DNA of 64,000 nucleotides from Neoceratodus forsteri (Eukaryota; Chordata; Ceratodontiformes; Ceratodontidae), in the NCBI GenBank assembly GCA_016271365.2, contig CM057456.1, forward strand, positions 607,233,501 through 607,297,500, written 5' to 3'. Under the pieces are notes generated by a model that saw only the letters and a program-made list of their open reading frames with translations, did no database searches and was not told the origin of the DNA. Made by a program: the position numbers and the translations under genes. Below are positions 8,830 to 20,325 of this stretch, in pieces (position 1 is the first letter of the stretch; each line of letters starts with the position of its first letter).

Positions 8830-10870
8830 CCTTATATCAAAGTTGGGTACTTTTCAAATCACTTATTTTGACTCTTCATGATACTTATATTCCATCAAAA
8901 AATAAGAATTCTAATGGGAAACAGACTCCTAGATGGATGAATAAGAACATAAAACGTTTAATAAATATAAAAATTAAAAAACATCGTAATTACCTAAAGA
9001 ATAGGACAACTTCTAATTGGGAATCCTATTTAAAATCAAGTAGGAAGTGTAAATTAGTCATCCATAGGGCCAAATCTTGATGGGAAATGAAACTGGCAAC
9101 AACAGCTAGTAGGTCTAATTCCAAACAATTTTACTCTTATATAAACTCCCTCAGGAAAAGTTCAAGTGTGGTGGGGCCTCTTACAACAGAAAACATACTT
9201 ATCCATAAGCCGAAAGCCATGGCTGATGTATTTAATAATGAATTTTGTAAAGTTTTCTCTGCATCAGAAGTTCAATCACCTGTACCTATGATTTCACCAT
9301 CAGATACTTTTATCACATTATCAGTTGAGTCTATTCTAAAAAAACTACACTTACTAAAAGGTAAATTTTGTTCAGGCCCAGACAATATAGCAGGGCATTT
9401 ACTTTACCTATTATCTAAACATATTGCCTTTCCACTCAAACTTTTATTCAACCTTTTTTTACAATATAATTTTATCCCTTGTGAATGGAAAGAGGCGTTT
9501 TTGGTACCAATACATGAGAAGGGATCAAAACATCTATGGGAAAATTATCGGCCGATTAGCTTGACTTCATCCATATGTAAGGTGTTAGAAAGTCTACTAA
9601 AGGATATTATTGCCCCTATTATTGATGCATCTGATTTGGAACAACATGGCTTTAAGAAGGGTAGAAGCTGTCTGACAAATTTGCTCTGCTTTTATGAACA
9701 TTTTAGTTCTTGTTTGGATAACCGGTTAGCATGTGACATTGTCTTTATTGATTTCAGTAAAGCTTTTGACACCATGCCACACTGGGCTCTAATTCAAAAA
9801 CTCACAGGTCTTGGTATTAATAGACATATAATTACATGGATTCATAATTGGCTTTCAAACAGAACTCAAAAGGTGATGATTAATGGGGCATTTTCTAACT
9901 CTGGTAAAGTTTTAAGTGGTATTCCACAAGGCTCGGTTCTCAGACCCTGTCTTTTTCAGGCTTTTATATCTGATTTAACTAATTCCTCTTTCATTTACAA
10001 TTAAATATGCAGATGATGTGAAGATCGGAGGACCATGTTCTAATTTAGACCAAATATCTTGTATTCAGATGATCTTGATATTATTAGTACCTGGGTAATA
10101 AATGGGGCATGAAGTTAAACTCCACAAAATGCAAAGTAATGCATTTGGGTTCTAATAATTTAAATTTCCAGTATATTCTGGACAATTTACCATTGTGTGC
10201 CACTAATGATGAGAAGGATTTGGGTATAAACATTTCAGATGACTTAACATATTCCAAGCATATGCATTCGGTTATTAGTACATCTAATAAAATTATTTGG
10301 TCTATTTTGTGTAATATTAGATCTCGAGATCAGGAGATGTTGTTACCCCTATTCAGGTCCTATGTCCATCCCCATCTTGAATATGCTTCACAGCTGTGGT
10401 GTCCTTTTAAAAAATCAGATAGTTACTCTCTTGAAAGGGTTCAGCGAAAATACACTAAAAAAATATCTGGTCTCGAATCCTCATCTTATGAGTTTAGGTT
10501 GGATACATTGAAACTAATGCCTCTTACTATCAGACGCATTAGAGGTGACCTTCTCCTCCTATATGACATTATTCATGACCCCTATATCATGACTGAGTTG
10601 ATATTTTCTTTTAAGTCATCAATACATAATACTAGAGGTCATGTCCTCCAGTTAAATGGTAAATCTTTTAAACAATAATCGTAAGTTTTTCTTTTCTGTA
10701 AGAACTATTGGGCCTTGGAATAGACTTCCATCTGATGTAGTAACAAGTAATACTAAAGAGATTTTTAAACATCGTCTTGACACGCTAATTATGTCTGGGT
10801 ATGACTTAACATTCTACTCTATGGCCTAGCATAGGAGCATTATGGGCTTTGGCCTACTAGCTCTTTCTTC
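8830..10870 (+). pseudogene. LINE RT (CR1/jockey-like), frameshifted
   Basis: Plus-strand non-LTR retrotransposon lacking most of its endonuclease. Order: linker motif TPRWMNKNIKRL (8920-8960), fingers SGPDNIAGH (9375), NYRPISLTSSICKVLESLL (9545), QHGFKKGRSCLTNLL (9640), palm A FIDFSKAFDT (9745), GIPQGSVLRP (9915), KYADDVKI (10003-10026) and a C-terminal block with PLFRSYVHPHLEYASQLW (10340). A frameshift splits the frame around 9998, just before YADD, and another lies before 10109. The C-terminal 'GPWNRLP' motif is out of frame at about 10715. 5'-truncated; 3' end near 10870. Decayed copy. Confidence 0.9.
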
Positions 10871-10879
10871 TAACCTTAA

Positions 10880-11640
10880 TATGAACCTTAGTATATACCT
10901 TTTTATGCATACTGGGTAAGTATTCCTGCTTGGCACCTGAGATATAACCCTTAGATACAGTGATAGCCAGAGAGATGTTCCAGTAAATAATTAAATACAG
11001 TATATCTAGATAAACCCCATGAAATCCCATTGCAATAAATCAGGATTTCCTATGAAATATCAAGATGCACTAGGGCATATTCTCAGGCTACCTGGTACTC
11101 ATATATTTATTGCTGAATACTTGGTACTCGGCCAAATATAAAAAAAATGAAACATTTCATTTAATCCTGTATCCCTCCCCAGCTGTCCAGGGCTAGTGCC
11201 TTGGTCACCCCTATGCCAACTATAGTCACTTTCCACCCTCCATCCCTTCTCCCATCCTAGATAGGTTTTAAATTTTAGTTTTTTAGCTTCCCCAAATATT
11301 GTCATAAATACACAGATAGTTAAGGACAGAAAAGACAGTCCATTCATTGAGTTTACCCTTACATTTTTACGTCCTATGTTATTTTATTCTGCCCTTTCAG
11401 AGCATCCCCTGGGCTTGAACAATGAAGCTATTGGAGAAAGTCAGCCAGATTTGGACAAGAAACTTAAAAAGTTAACAAATAACTCAGGAAAACATTATTT
11501 CCTGGATGTAGATATTCTCCAGTCATGTAGCCAGGAACAAAAATATTAGAAACATAAAGACACAGCACTATGTGTTTAAAAGGACTGCATTTAGAGGAAT
11601 AAAGAGAAATCCTCTGAAGAAGCCACAAATGTAGGCAAAC
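10880..11640. other. No recognisable gene; possible ribozyme-like relic
   Basis: No motif-bearing frame. Near 11613 the string cctctgaagaagccacaaatgtaggcaaac has the layout of the stem-II/core segment of a Penelope-type hammerhead ribozyme (CUGAUGA-stem-GAAAC). Two core bases differ, so at best it is a decayed relic. It lies immediately before the next LINE tail. Confidence 0.3.
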
Positions 11641-12545
11641 ATTTATTTATTTATTTTTTTTTTTTTTTTAGATTTGTTAACTGGGTAGGTGCTCTAGCCA
11701 TGAAATTACTATTTTCAGGCACGACCCAGGAGAGAACAACTATCAAAAAAACAGGTACGTAGCAGGAGTAAAATGAAATTGCAATAGTATAGGTCAAAAC
11801 AGTCAGTAGTAGTGAATACATGCAGCCAGTGCAATGACAATCAATGAAATTCACATAGAATTTTTAGGCATAAAAATCTACACAGTCAAGGAGGAGATAC
11901 CACAACATAGCAGCAAAGAAATATTGGTCAAATTAGCCACAACAATGAAGGTTCAAACAGGCAACAAAACAAGGCAAGGGCAAATTCCTGACTGACTGGC
12001 CAGGATGCATTATCACAGCCTCCGAGACAAGACTTACGTGTGTGGGGGTGGGGTTGGGGGTAGAGTACCCCTCACGGAGATAGTAAGGGTAAGAAGCGCT
12101 ATGAGGTTGGTGAGGTGGAAGTTAGGCCAGGAAGCATATGGCGGGTGAGTGGATTAAGGAGGATTAAAACAAATGTAGAGATCAGCAAGAGATAGATGCA
12201 GGTGCAGCTCCTTTTTGAAGCTGCCATGGGATCCTGATATTCGAAGTGCTTGGGGGAGAGAGTTCCAGAGCTTAGGGGCAGAGTGGTGGAAGGCAACAGG
12301 CCTTTTGATGTTTTACATCTAGGTACATTCAGCAGGGATTTATCTACCGAGTGTAGTCCATAGGAGGAGGTTTGACATACCAACAATGTTGCGAGTGCTG
12401 AAGGGGTCTGGTTTCTGAGTATAGAGTCAATCAGGGAGCCAAGAGAGTATTGACGGCAAGCTGAGGGGAATAACTAGCCCAAGTCCCTGTACAGTTGGCA
12501 GTGGTGCTTAAGCCATGGTGATGAAGAGGTGTATCAACAGATAGG
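11641..12545 (-). pseudogene. LINE 3' end, antisense
   Basis: On the minus strand the RT C-terminal region reads HSAPKLWNSLPQALRIS, then SFKKELHLHL (12180-12300), typical of the end of L2/CR1-clade ORFs. Upstream at 12390-12540 there are further C-terminal residues. The plus-strand start at 11641 is a tttattt/poly-T run, i.e. the 3' tail in inverse. Frameshifts separate these pieces. 5'-truncated near 12545. Confidence 0.7.
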
Positions 12546-12589
12546 GGCATCTTGAAAAAAATAAACAAGAAATATTAATCATCCTGTTG

Positions 12590-13062
12590 CTGCACTATTC
12601 CACTCATAGCACTTCCTCCCTTATCCCTTTCCCATTCCTTTCCTCTTTTTATCCTACATCATCCCCCCTTCCTTTACCACTCCACTCCCTCTCCCCCCCC
12701 CCCCGTTTCCTCACCTTGTTCTCTCCCTCTACCCCCTGCCCCCATGGGTCTTTTCCTGCTTAAGCTTCATTGTAGAATCTCCCTCCTTGCTCTTATTTTG
12801 CTCCTTCCACCCCCAATTCACCCCTGTACTTATCTCCTTGTAATCCCTTTCACCCCTCTTCAAACAAGGCTACTGGCTGCACTTGACACAATATTTATCT
12901 TGTCATATTGTTCTTTTGTTTATGAAATTACTTTCCTCGTGATGTACTACTTACTGAAACTATTGTAATTTGCTATGCTTGTGACTTGAGGTGGAACCTC
13001 TGTAAAAGAGCCCTTGGATCAAAGGTCTTTCCGATTTGTTAAATAAATAAAAAGAAGAATGT
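12590..13062 (+). pseudogene. LINE-type 3' UTR
   Basis: A strongly pyrimidine-rich stretch (12600-12860, including a 12-13 C run near 12692) leads to agcccttggatcaaaggtctttccgatttgttaaataaataaaaag at 13010-13056, which has the look of a LINE 3' end with AATAAA. The layout resembles 47490-48130, but I did not see close identity between the two. No coding motif remains. Confidence 0.45.
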
Positions 13063-13164
13063 GGACAGTTCATTTTTTCAGAGTACCCTTCTTTCTGTTG
13101 AAACTTCTCTCACCCCCCGCTTTCCTTTTCTTCCTAGTTACCCCCTTGAAAATATCCCATTAGC

Positions 13165-13693
13165 TTATTGAAGTTTTTTTTTTTCCTTAGTTTCTTTCAT
13201 GCCGCCTCTGACTGGCCCCCTTCCACTGGCCCCCAAACCTCGTCATCCCAGCATTCACTGGTGCTTACCTCTTGGGCTGTTGTGTGAGATGCCAGTTGGC
13301 CAGGTGCGGTGTCTGCAAGGTACCGGTATCTTCCCACCAGTGAGAGAATTTTCAGTCTCCATTTGTTCCCATCCCCCAAGTGCAGAGCCATATGCATGCA
13401 ATGATGCCAATGGCTGAGTCACGCATGCTTCTGCACGTGGTACACCGGGTGTCTGCTCCATCTCAACCCCTGTAATTCAGAGCCATGTACCAGCCACCAG
13501 CTGCCACTAGGGACCAGGCATGCACCGGCCTCTGATCCCACCCCTCAGCGGGAGAGAAGAGCTGTCCTTTGGATGCTTGGTCCTCTCCCTCCCCGACCAA
13601 CCCCTAGTGACCCGCTCTCACCACAAACACGGGTCGCCGGCATGGCAGGAGGTAAGACAGTGATGCCTCAGCCCTCCATGCCACTGGGCTGAC
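13165..13693 (-). mobile_element. Unidentified retroposon (SINE-like), copy 1
   Basis: Shares clear homology with 20305-20884: gctgtcctttggatgct, ctctccctccc, ggcatggca-gaggt and cctcagccctc-tgccactgggc, ending ctagg in both. Both copies have a T run at their left end (13174-13187; 20300-20315), i.e. a poly(A) tail on the minus strand. Length is about 530-580 bp. No ORF motif was recognised. The right end abuts a CR1 fragment. Confidence 0.6.
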
Positions 13694-14074
13694 TAGGTTT
13701 TGAACTTTGTAATAGTTCCAGCATTGATAACAAATTACTGGGTACACTGTTCCATCTATTCACCACTGGCTCCATGAAGGAATACCTTCTGATCTCCTTC
13801 CCGAAATTCACTCCCTTCCAGTTTAAGGATGTGGCCCCTGCTAGCTGTACTGTATCTTAACCTAAACAACTCTGTGAAGTCTATCCTATCATGTCTCTGC
13901 AGGTGCAGTATTTAAATACTTCTATTATTGTCCCACTTGCCCTCCTGTTCTCCTGACAGTACATGTTTAGAATGTCCAATTTTTCTTCTTAGGCCTTACC
14001 CTCTGTCCCTGGATCATTTTTGCAGTCCTCCACTGGATAGCGTCCAACCTCTCCCTGCCCTTCTTGAGATGTGG
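13694..14074 (-). pseudogene. CR1 3' coding end, antisense, part 1
   Basis: Minus-strand frames carry the CR1 C-terminal signature: GATSLNWKGVNFGKEIRRY followed by FMEPVVNRWNSVP (13745-13850), and further upstream LKKGRERLDAIQWRTAKMI (13995-14065). It is interrupted at about 14072 by a plus-strand LINE and resumes at about 15187. Confidence 0.75.
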
Positions 14075-14657
14075 GATTTTTATGCAGTCCAGAAGATTTT
14101 GTATATTTTTATTGCACAGTGATTAGATCAGTTCTGGAATATGGTTTGGCAGTGTGGGATGTAGGTCTTACTAAGACAGAAAGTAATGAGTTAGAAAGAA
14201 TACGAAAGAAAGCTTTGCGTATAATTCTGGGGAATGAGATTTCTTATGAAGAAGCTTTAAAAAAGTGTAAGTTAGTATGGTTAGATGAAAGGAGAAGAGA
14301 AATGTCAAGGAAATTGTTTAAGGAGATATGTAATCTCCAGCACAAACTACATGTGTTGTTATCACCCAGAGATGTGGCTGTATATGGGTTTAGAAAACAG
14401 GTTAGATTGCGAAAAACAATTTTTAGAACAATGAAGTACAAAGCAACTTTTTTCATGTGCTTTTTAGATGACTGAATGTGCTCCATAAACTTGCACTATT
14501 TGTACTATAAAATTAGAAACTGGGTGTATGAGAAAGAAAATATTTTTTTTAATAAATATTTATAAAAGTTTTTAGTATGTATTTTTGTAGTAGTGAAATA
14601 TTGTGTATATATTTACTGGTTAGTGGTTATAAGCCACTGTCAACAAGTGCCCAACAG

Positions 14658-14736
14658 CTCCGTAAACCACATATGTGGTTTATGGAGCTCCATAAACCAA
14701 ATAAGTGGTTTATGGAGCTCCGTAAACCACGTGCAG
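14658..14736. repeat. Tandem 30-bp palindromes
   Basis: CTCCGTAAACCACATATGTG continued by GTTTATGGAG (14658-14687) is a near-perfect palindrome. It is followed without spacer by a second (14688-14717, ctccataaacc...) and a partial third (14718-14736). The sequence could form several hairpins or a cruciform. Confidence 0.85.
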
Positions 14737-14927
14737 AAAAGTACCTCAGCATCACCAGAAAAACTGTTGAACAAGCTATCCTCACACTGGACATTCACGA
14801 GCACTACAAAATCAGTCACTTAGTATGATACAAGCTTGTTGGTGATAACAGTTACCCTCGCAAGTGACAAAAGACAATTTAAACCAAAAACACCAAAACC
14901 AGTAATAAGGCATGGAGGTGGAGTTTA

Positions 14928-15032
14928 GATTTTTATGCACCGGTGTGTGTGGGATGCCCATATAAACCCCTCAGTCTTCATCCTTGGGGTTTATGGGGCC
15001 TCACACACCGAGGGGATGCATAAAATCCCCAT
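14928..15032. repeat. 45-bp-arm hairpin
   Basis: The arm 14928-14972 (tttttatgcaccggtgtgtg, then gggatgcccatataaacccc) is complementary to 14986-15032 (ggggtttatggggcctcaca, then caccgaggggatgcataaaa) around a 13-bp loop, with a few mismatches. It shares the 'ataaacc/ggtttat' word with the palindromes at 14658, suggesting one palindromic insertion. Confidence 0.75.
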
Positions 15033-15186
15033 AAACCACACTTCTCTATGCATTATTCTATATTTAGTATGTTAGTATGGATTACTGTTTTTCTATGCTT
15101 TTTCTATTGTGTTATATTGTATGAAACTTCAACCACCCCTTTTGGGATGTTGGCTGCAATGTGTTTAAATAAACTAAACTAAAAAA

Positions 15187-15950
15187 ATTGCATGCAGTAC
15201 TCCAGATGTGGTCTATCCATTGACCTGTACAGCAACAACATCACCCCTTTGCTGCAACTCGTGAAACCCTGCTAGATGCATCCTAGTGTCCTGTTAGCTT
15301 TTCCAGTCATTGTACTGCATTGGGAGGAAGCTTTTAAAATGTTTCTTTTTTTTTTATTATCCTTTGGTTATATTCCTTCTGCTGATATTTTTTCCCCAAT
15401 GTGCATCACTTTACTTTGTTTTGGCACTGAACTTGAATTGCCAGTGTCTGCACCGCTGCTCCAGCTGTTCTGCTGTACATCTTTTTTCAAGCTGCTAATC
15501 TCTTCAGCACTGTTCACACTCCTCACAGTTTTGTGTTATCTGTGAGCATGCTCACATTTCACCAAAATGCCTCCCAAAGTAACTTATATACTGCACATGT
15601 TAAGTAATATTGGCCCCAGAACAGACTCATGTAACACTCGACACCAAAGAATTTGCCATTCAGAACCACTCTCTGAGCTACATCTGTCAACCAGTTCACA
15701 ATCCACTTTGTCATCCCTCTTGCTAGTTCTAAGTCACTTACATTCTTAATAGGCTTCCTATATGGAACCCCACTAATGACTTGAAGTCAAGATACAGCAC
15801 ATTTCCTGTCTTATGACCCTTATCCACCATCTGAGTCTCAGAGTTGAAAAAAATCAATTAAGCTCATTTGACACAACCTACCTATTGTGAACAAAGGATG
15901 ATTCCTAGGAGATTTTCCCTGAATATCTCTGAATAGTTAAAATTACTAGG
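15187..15950 (-). pseudogene. CR1 RT, antisense, part 2
   Basis: Continuation of 13694-14074 beyond the nested LINE. Read on the minus strand: PHLEYCMQ-like (15190-15210), GVPQGS-LGPILLN (15600-15650) and VYLDF-K (15780), in several frames. The order (C-terminus first on the plus strand) fits a single antisense CR1 of another subfamily. Many stops. Confidence 0.65.
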
Positions 15951-16885
15951 GTCTTAGATCTGAGTATCACAATTATTCATGGTACCTGGGACTTATTATT
16001 CAGACTTTGTCTATTGACAAATTGAGCCTTAGATCAAAATTTGATCCTGACAGTAATCACAGCAGTGCTCAACTCAGTTTTGACCACTGTTATGATGTTC
16101 CATCCCTCAGGAAGATGTACTTTCTGAGACGTGCAGATGACCACCTACCCCTATGATCGATCTCTGATTCTATGTTCTCAGTTGTTATGCAATACCATGC
16201 TCTAAAATCACCTGGTTCCTCTCTGATAAAAGTGATTGCCTTTTGCGGTACTGCCACAAACCAGTACAGAACTTTGTTATTGGTGGCCTATTCCCACAGC
16301 CCCCGCTTCAAGCTCTAGATAATTGAACTACATGCATGACAACTGTTTGGGTTCCAGCAGTTCAGTATTCTGAAAACTAAAACCTCTCCAGACTGGAATA
16401 AAAAGTTGTTGAGGCTATGCTAACAAAAAGGCAAAATATAGTACTTGACTGGTAGCTGGCATACCATAAAAACATACATGACTTCAGCAATATAATTGCA
16501 AGGGCAATTTTTAGATAAATCTATTTACAAACTTCTGGTATCATGCTTTCTTTTATTCTGTATTGTTAAAAAACATTAATTGCAAGCATGAAGGAGGGAG
16601 GGAAGGAAGGAAGGAAGGAAGGGAGGGAGGGAGGAAAGGGAAGGGAAGGGAAGGGAAGGGAAGGAAAGGGAAGAAATTTGAGCATTACATGCTGTAATTC
16701 TCTTGGCTCTCAGCTTTTGTAACTCACACTTTTAACTTCGTTTCTGTGTCTACTGAAGGGCTTACACAAATATCATCACTTTCAGAAAACCAGACAGCAT
16801 TTAAGGCAGACATCAGTCAGACCTGAAAGTTATTTTTCTTTTCTATTCTGAGCATTCTTAATCTGCATTAATGTTTAAAGATGCT
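15951..16885. other. No recognisable gene; purine microsatellite
   Basis: No motif-bearing frame. A purine-only stretch at 16588-16674 consists of (GGAA)n, (GGGA)n and (GGGAA)n. Confidence 0.6.
16588..16674. repeat. (GGAA)n/(GGGAA)n polypurine tract
   Basis: About 87 bp with all purines on the plus strand, in four- and five-base units. It is capable of triplex or slipped structures. Confidence 0.95.
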
Positions 16886-16889
16886 TGCT

Positions 16890-17050
16890 ATGGGACCAAC
16901 ACAGTGAGTCAGTGTGCAAGTGATTAGCACTACAGTGCCGACCCTTGGTGCGGAAGCCACAGATCAATTCCCAAAGTGGATTTAGATGCTTCAGACTGAC
17001 AGGACAGTTTGATGCAGCTAGTTTCTGGATCACAGTGCTATGGTGGGGGG
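16890..17050 (+). mobile_element. tRNA-derived SINE-like sequence
   Basis: Layout of a tRNA-like head: cagtgagtcagtgtgcaagt (box A region, ~16900), 'gattagcac' arm, and ccacagatcaattcccaaag (box-B-like, about 16965) resembling GGTTCAATTCC. It is degenerate and would not be a functional tRNA. The body beyond 17050 was not identified. Confidence 0.45.
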
Positions 17051-17379
17051 GGGAGGGGCTTTCCTTGATGATGGGGAGGTTTAAAACACTTTGACGTCAG
17101 GCTCCTGTGCATTTCTGCTCCATGCATCAATTCAGTGCCTATTTAAAGAGAAAGCTGTGGATCAGCAACATTTAATATTTGTACTGAATTTTAGATCTTG
17201 TGAAAGAACCAGCAGCCACTGAGTGCACAAGAGACAAACTAAGTACAATTTAAAAACTATGTTGTAAAATATCTCATGATCTCACCATGTAATTGCTTTA
17301 AAGCACAAACATGAATATCAGCCTGTCTACTGTATGTGATTACCTTGCTGCCTTTTGCATTCAACTTGTAATTGTTCAT

Positions 17380-17521
17380 ACTGACATAATGTACTTTTTA
17401 TCTTTCCCTGTCCACCCCCCCCCCAGTCCTGGCTGAATAAAGGGACTTACAGTAGGTCTTAGTTCACCTTACCTGGTTGACATGAATCAATCAATCAATC
17501 CATCCAAGCATCTACCTATCA

Positions 17522-17582
<61 letters not shown>

Positions 17583-17590
17583 CCTATCTA
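17380..17590 (+). repeat. Retroelement tail plus (TATC)n microsatellite
   Basis: ggctgaataaagggacttac, then cttacctggttgacatgaatcaatcaatcaatc looks like a LINE 3' terminus with (ATCA)n tail. It runs into about 16 units of tatc at 17520-17585. The ORF across it (17482-17757) is an artefact of the microsatellite. Confidence 0.7.
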
Positions 17591-17955
17591 GTACATATAA
17601 AAAAGTACCAGATGGTAACATGGGAGAAGGAAGTCCAGATGATAGGCATAATCCACACATTCCCAAACTACCCTGTAACTGTTCCCTTAAAGAACACTTC
17701 AGTATGGGCCTTCATAAACATACTGTTTCAATTATTACAATTCATCTGAAAAAATAACTAGGCTGTAGAACACATCTTGGTAGCCCATACAAGAAGTTTG
17801 TAAATAAGAAGCACAGTACAATAGTGACATCATAATATTGTATTCTAAGGTTGGATTGATCACTAGGTTCATCATGTCCATCACCTCTCCTTCATAAGCA
17901 GGATGAAAAACTATATTCTATGGAAAAATGTGATTCCCTACCCACACTGCTATGC
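17591..17955. other. No recognisable gene
   Basis: Unique-looking AT-rich sequence. No motif, repeat partner or RNA signature seen. Confidence 0.4.
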
Positions 17956-17959
17956 AAAA

Positions 17960-18760
17960 TACCCATTGATTATCTTTGGCAAGCAGAAATTTGTCCAGGC
18001 TTGCTTTGATAGCCTGTACTGTCTTTATATCCACTGTCTCCACTGGTAGGCTGTTCCATGAGTTCACAACCCTCAGGGAAAAAAGTGTCTCTCAATGTAA
18101 CCCCTGAATGAATCACCTCTGAGCTCCAGGGCATGTTCTGCCCATCCTGATGGAGGATACTAGCTCAAACAGCTCCATATGTTCAGTCTTGTCAATACCC
18201 CTGAGTATCTGGAAGACAGCAATCATGCTGTCTCTCAGCCTTCTTTTCTCCAGGCTGAACATGTTAAAGGCCTCTAGCCTTTTCGTATTACTTTTACACA
18301 CCATACCACTGATCAGACGTCTTCAAAGTTGGTTTTATATTGATAATCCCTGAACTGCACACAGTACTACAAGTAGGGCCTTACCAGGCATTGTAAAGTG
18401 CAGGATTATTTCTTCCACTCTGCTGGCACCCCTCCTCCTCCTTGTGATGCACCCCAGCATTCTGCAAGCCCACGTGACATCAGCCATGCACTGCTTGTCA
18501 TGCTTCAGCCTCTTACCTATTAGCACCCCCAGGCCCTTTTCCTCCTTTGCTACAGAAAGAGGAACCTCACACAGTGGGTAGGTCCCACCACTGTTTCTCC
18601 TCCCCAGTGTAGAACTTTGCATTCAGCTACATTAATTCTAAGCCTCCTGGAGTCTGACTAGTCACCCAGCTTGTTCAGATCCTTCTGAAGTCTGGCTCCA
18701 TCCTCAAAGCAGTCCACCATCCCTGGATATCTCCGTGTCATCTCACCAGTAAACTGAAGC
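17960..18760 (-). pseudogene. CR1 3' half, antisense
   Basis: On the minus strand: FEDGARLQKDLNKLGD (18660-18700), then a frame with KEEKGLGVLI (18530), then KRLEAFNMFSLEKRRLRDS (18200-18280), FELVSSIRMGRT (18130) and an out-of-frame NSWNSLPVETVD-like end near 18050. This is the standard CR1 C-terminal order. Multiple frameshifts; the 3' UTR is missing or unrecognised. Confidence 0.8.
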
Positions 18761-19745
18761 AGCCTACTGGAGAGCATTTCGCTTTCCACAACTGATTTTA
18801 TACCGCTCACTGGTGATATCATAAGTGTTCACTGTAACAGACTGAGATGGCACAAAAAGAGCAAATGTGGCTAGTTGATGACAGATATTTTTTCTAAAGA
18901 CAGTGGAACAAGTACTGTATTACCTGCAATATTTACTATCCCAACAACAGGATAAAGTTACAACAACCAGAAATCCTTCATTTAAAATGTCATTGCAGGA
19001 AGTATAATGGTGGCAAGACTTCTATATGAATAGATTACTGCTCTTTAACAATGCTGTACAGTAACCCTCACCAGTGGGTTAGAGGGTTCAGAAAGCAGCA
19101 CACACAATGCTCAAAGAACTGAACAAAGTGGAAAAAATGCAGCATGCATCAAAGAACTAGGGTAGCTGGGACTCACTTGAGTTTACCTTTTGTTTGTCCA
19201 GTACACTGTGCATTTTTTTCAAGCTTTCAGTGTCTTAAACAGTGGCAAGAGTCACAACGTTGACGGCACATAGGCCATGTTCATTCAGTCCTTCTCATGT
19301 AAGACTGCCAATATGGTGCCCATCGGATTGCTTTTAGGAATGATAGATCTATCTTATGGGAAATGAAAAGGGACCACTGCAACCAATTCCACACATGCCA
19401 TGGAACAGTCATTAAATGGTAATTCCTTGTTGACCACTACCAAACTGGGTTGAACTCAAACCACTGACACAGAAGTTAAAGGACACCTAAACCACATTTG
19501 TTTCATATTTTATTTTTTATTAAATTACTCCATATGCTTGTAAAGGAGAAGCTGTTGTTTACACATATGATGTAGCTGCATTTATTAAGGTAAAATAAAT
19601 GCAGTTTCATAGCATTTGAAAATTGTAAACACAGCCTCTCCTGATTCAAAAATCCTGCTCTAAGAAATCTAAGATGACTGGCTGCTTTGATGATGTCAAT
19701 CATGACAGAGATGCAAGCTGTGTAGATGTATTCTAGCTTCACTAA
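18761..19745. other. No recognisable gene
   Basis: Nothing motif-bearing. A ttaaaggacacctaaaccac word at 19479 has the form of a T2-type MITE end, but no inverted partner was found nearby. Confidence 0.35.
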
Positions 19746-19749
19746 CCAT

Positions 19750-20031
19750 ATTCAAATGCAAATAACTTTAACATGAAAAATGATGGCATGGTATTGTGCA
19801 CATGAAAGTTGTTTGGCACAAAACTATCTGCAAAATGAGTGGTGCTTCATTCATAGATACCTTTTAGTTTTTTTTTTAATTAGCAAAAAAGCAGCAGAAA
19901 ATTCAATTTCTTGTCACTTTTTCAAAAAACAAATGCAAATAACTTTAAAACAAAAAAATATAGCATGGTACTATGAACACGACATTTGTTCAGCACAAAA
20001 GTATCTACAAAATGAGTGGTACTGTATGTCA

Positions 20032-20073
<42 letters not shown>

Positions 20074-20325
20074 TATATATTATATTTATTTATTTTATAA
20101 TTAGCACAAAACAGCAGAAAATTCAATTTTTTTCACTTTTTGCAACAAACAAATGCAAATGGCTTTTAAAACGAAATAAGATCGTATGGTACTTTGAGCA
20201 CAAACGTTGTTCAGCACCAAAATATCTACCAAATGATTGGTGTTTCATTTATAGATACCTTTTAGATTTTCTATACTCAGCAAAAAATGGCAAGAAATTA
20301 ATTTTTTTTTTTTTGCTTGCTGTTT
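19750..20325. repeat. Left arm of foldback: ~195-bp tandem units
   Basis: Three direct units, each starting caaatgcaaataact/ggcttt, then ...atggtact-tgagcac, gttcagcacaaaa-tatct, aaatgagtggt-ttcat, tagataccttttag, and a-ttcaatttttttcac. The second unit is expanded by a (TA)n run at 20040-20085. Inverted units of the same family occur at 22555-22820. Confidence 0.85.
20036..20090. repeat. (TA)n with (AC) microsatellite
   Basis: gtgtgtatatatatatata...tatacacacacatatata, itself palindromic, inserted within a ~195-bp unit of the foldback arm. Confidence 0.9.

Larger units (their letters stand above)
14075..15186 (+). mobile_element. 5'-truncated LINE inserted into CR1
   Basis: The open segment 14092-14475 encodes an RT C-terminal domain (VIRSVLEYGLAVWD, LERIRKKALRII) and ends at a stop at 14473. 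The 3' region runs to aataaactaaactaaaaaaa at 15165-15186. On both sides the sequence is the same antisense CR1. The 7-bp word atgcagt stands at both junctions (14080 and 15192), a likely target-site duplication. A palindromic block at 14640-15050 lies inside the 3' region. Confidence 0.75.

Noticed and set aside
17088..17100. TGACGTCA (CRE) as a promoter
   Set aside because: A single 8-bp match with no gene start nearby.
17482..17757. 91-codon ORF with a long isoleucine/tyrosine/leucine/serine run
   Set aside because: Pure translation of the (TATC)n microsatellite.
19479..19500. TTAAAGGACACC as a MITE end
   Set aside because: No matching inverted end within several kb.
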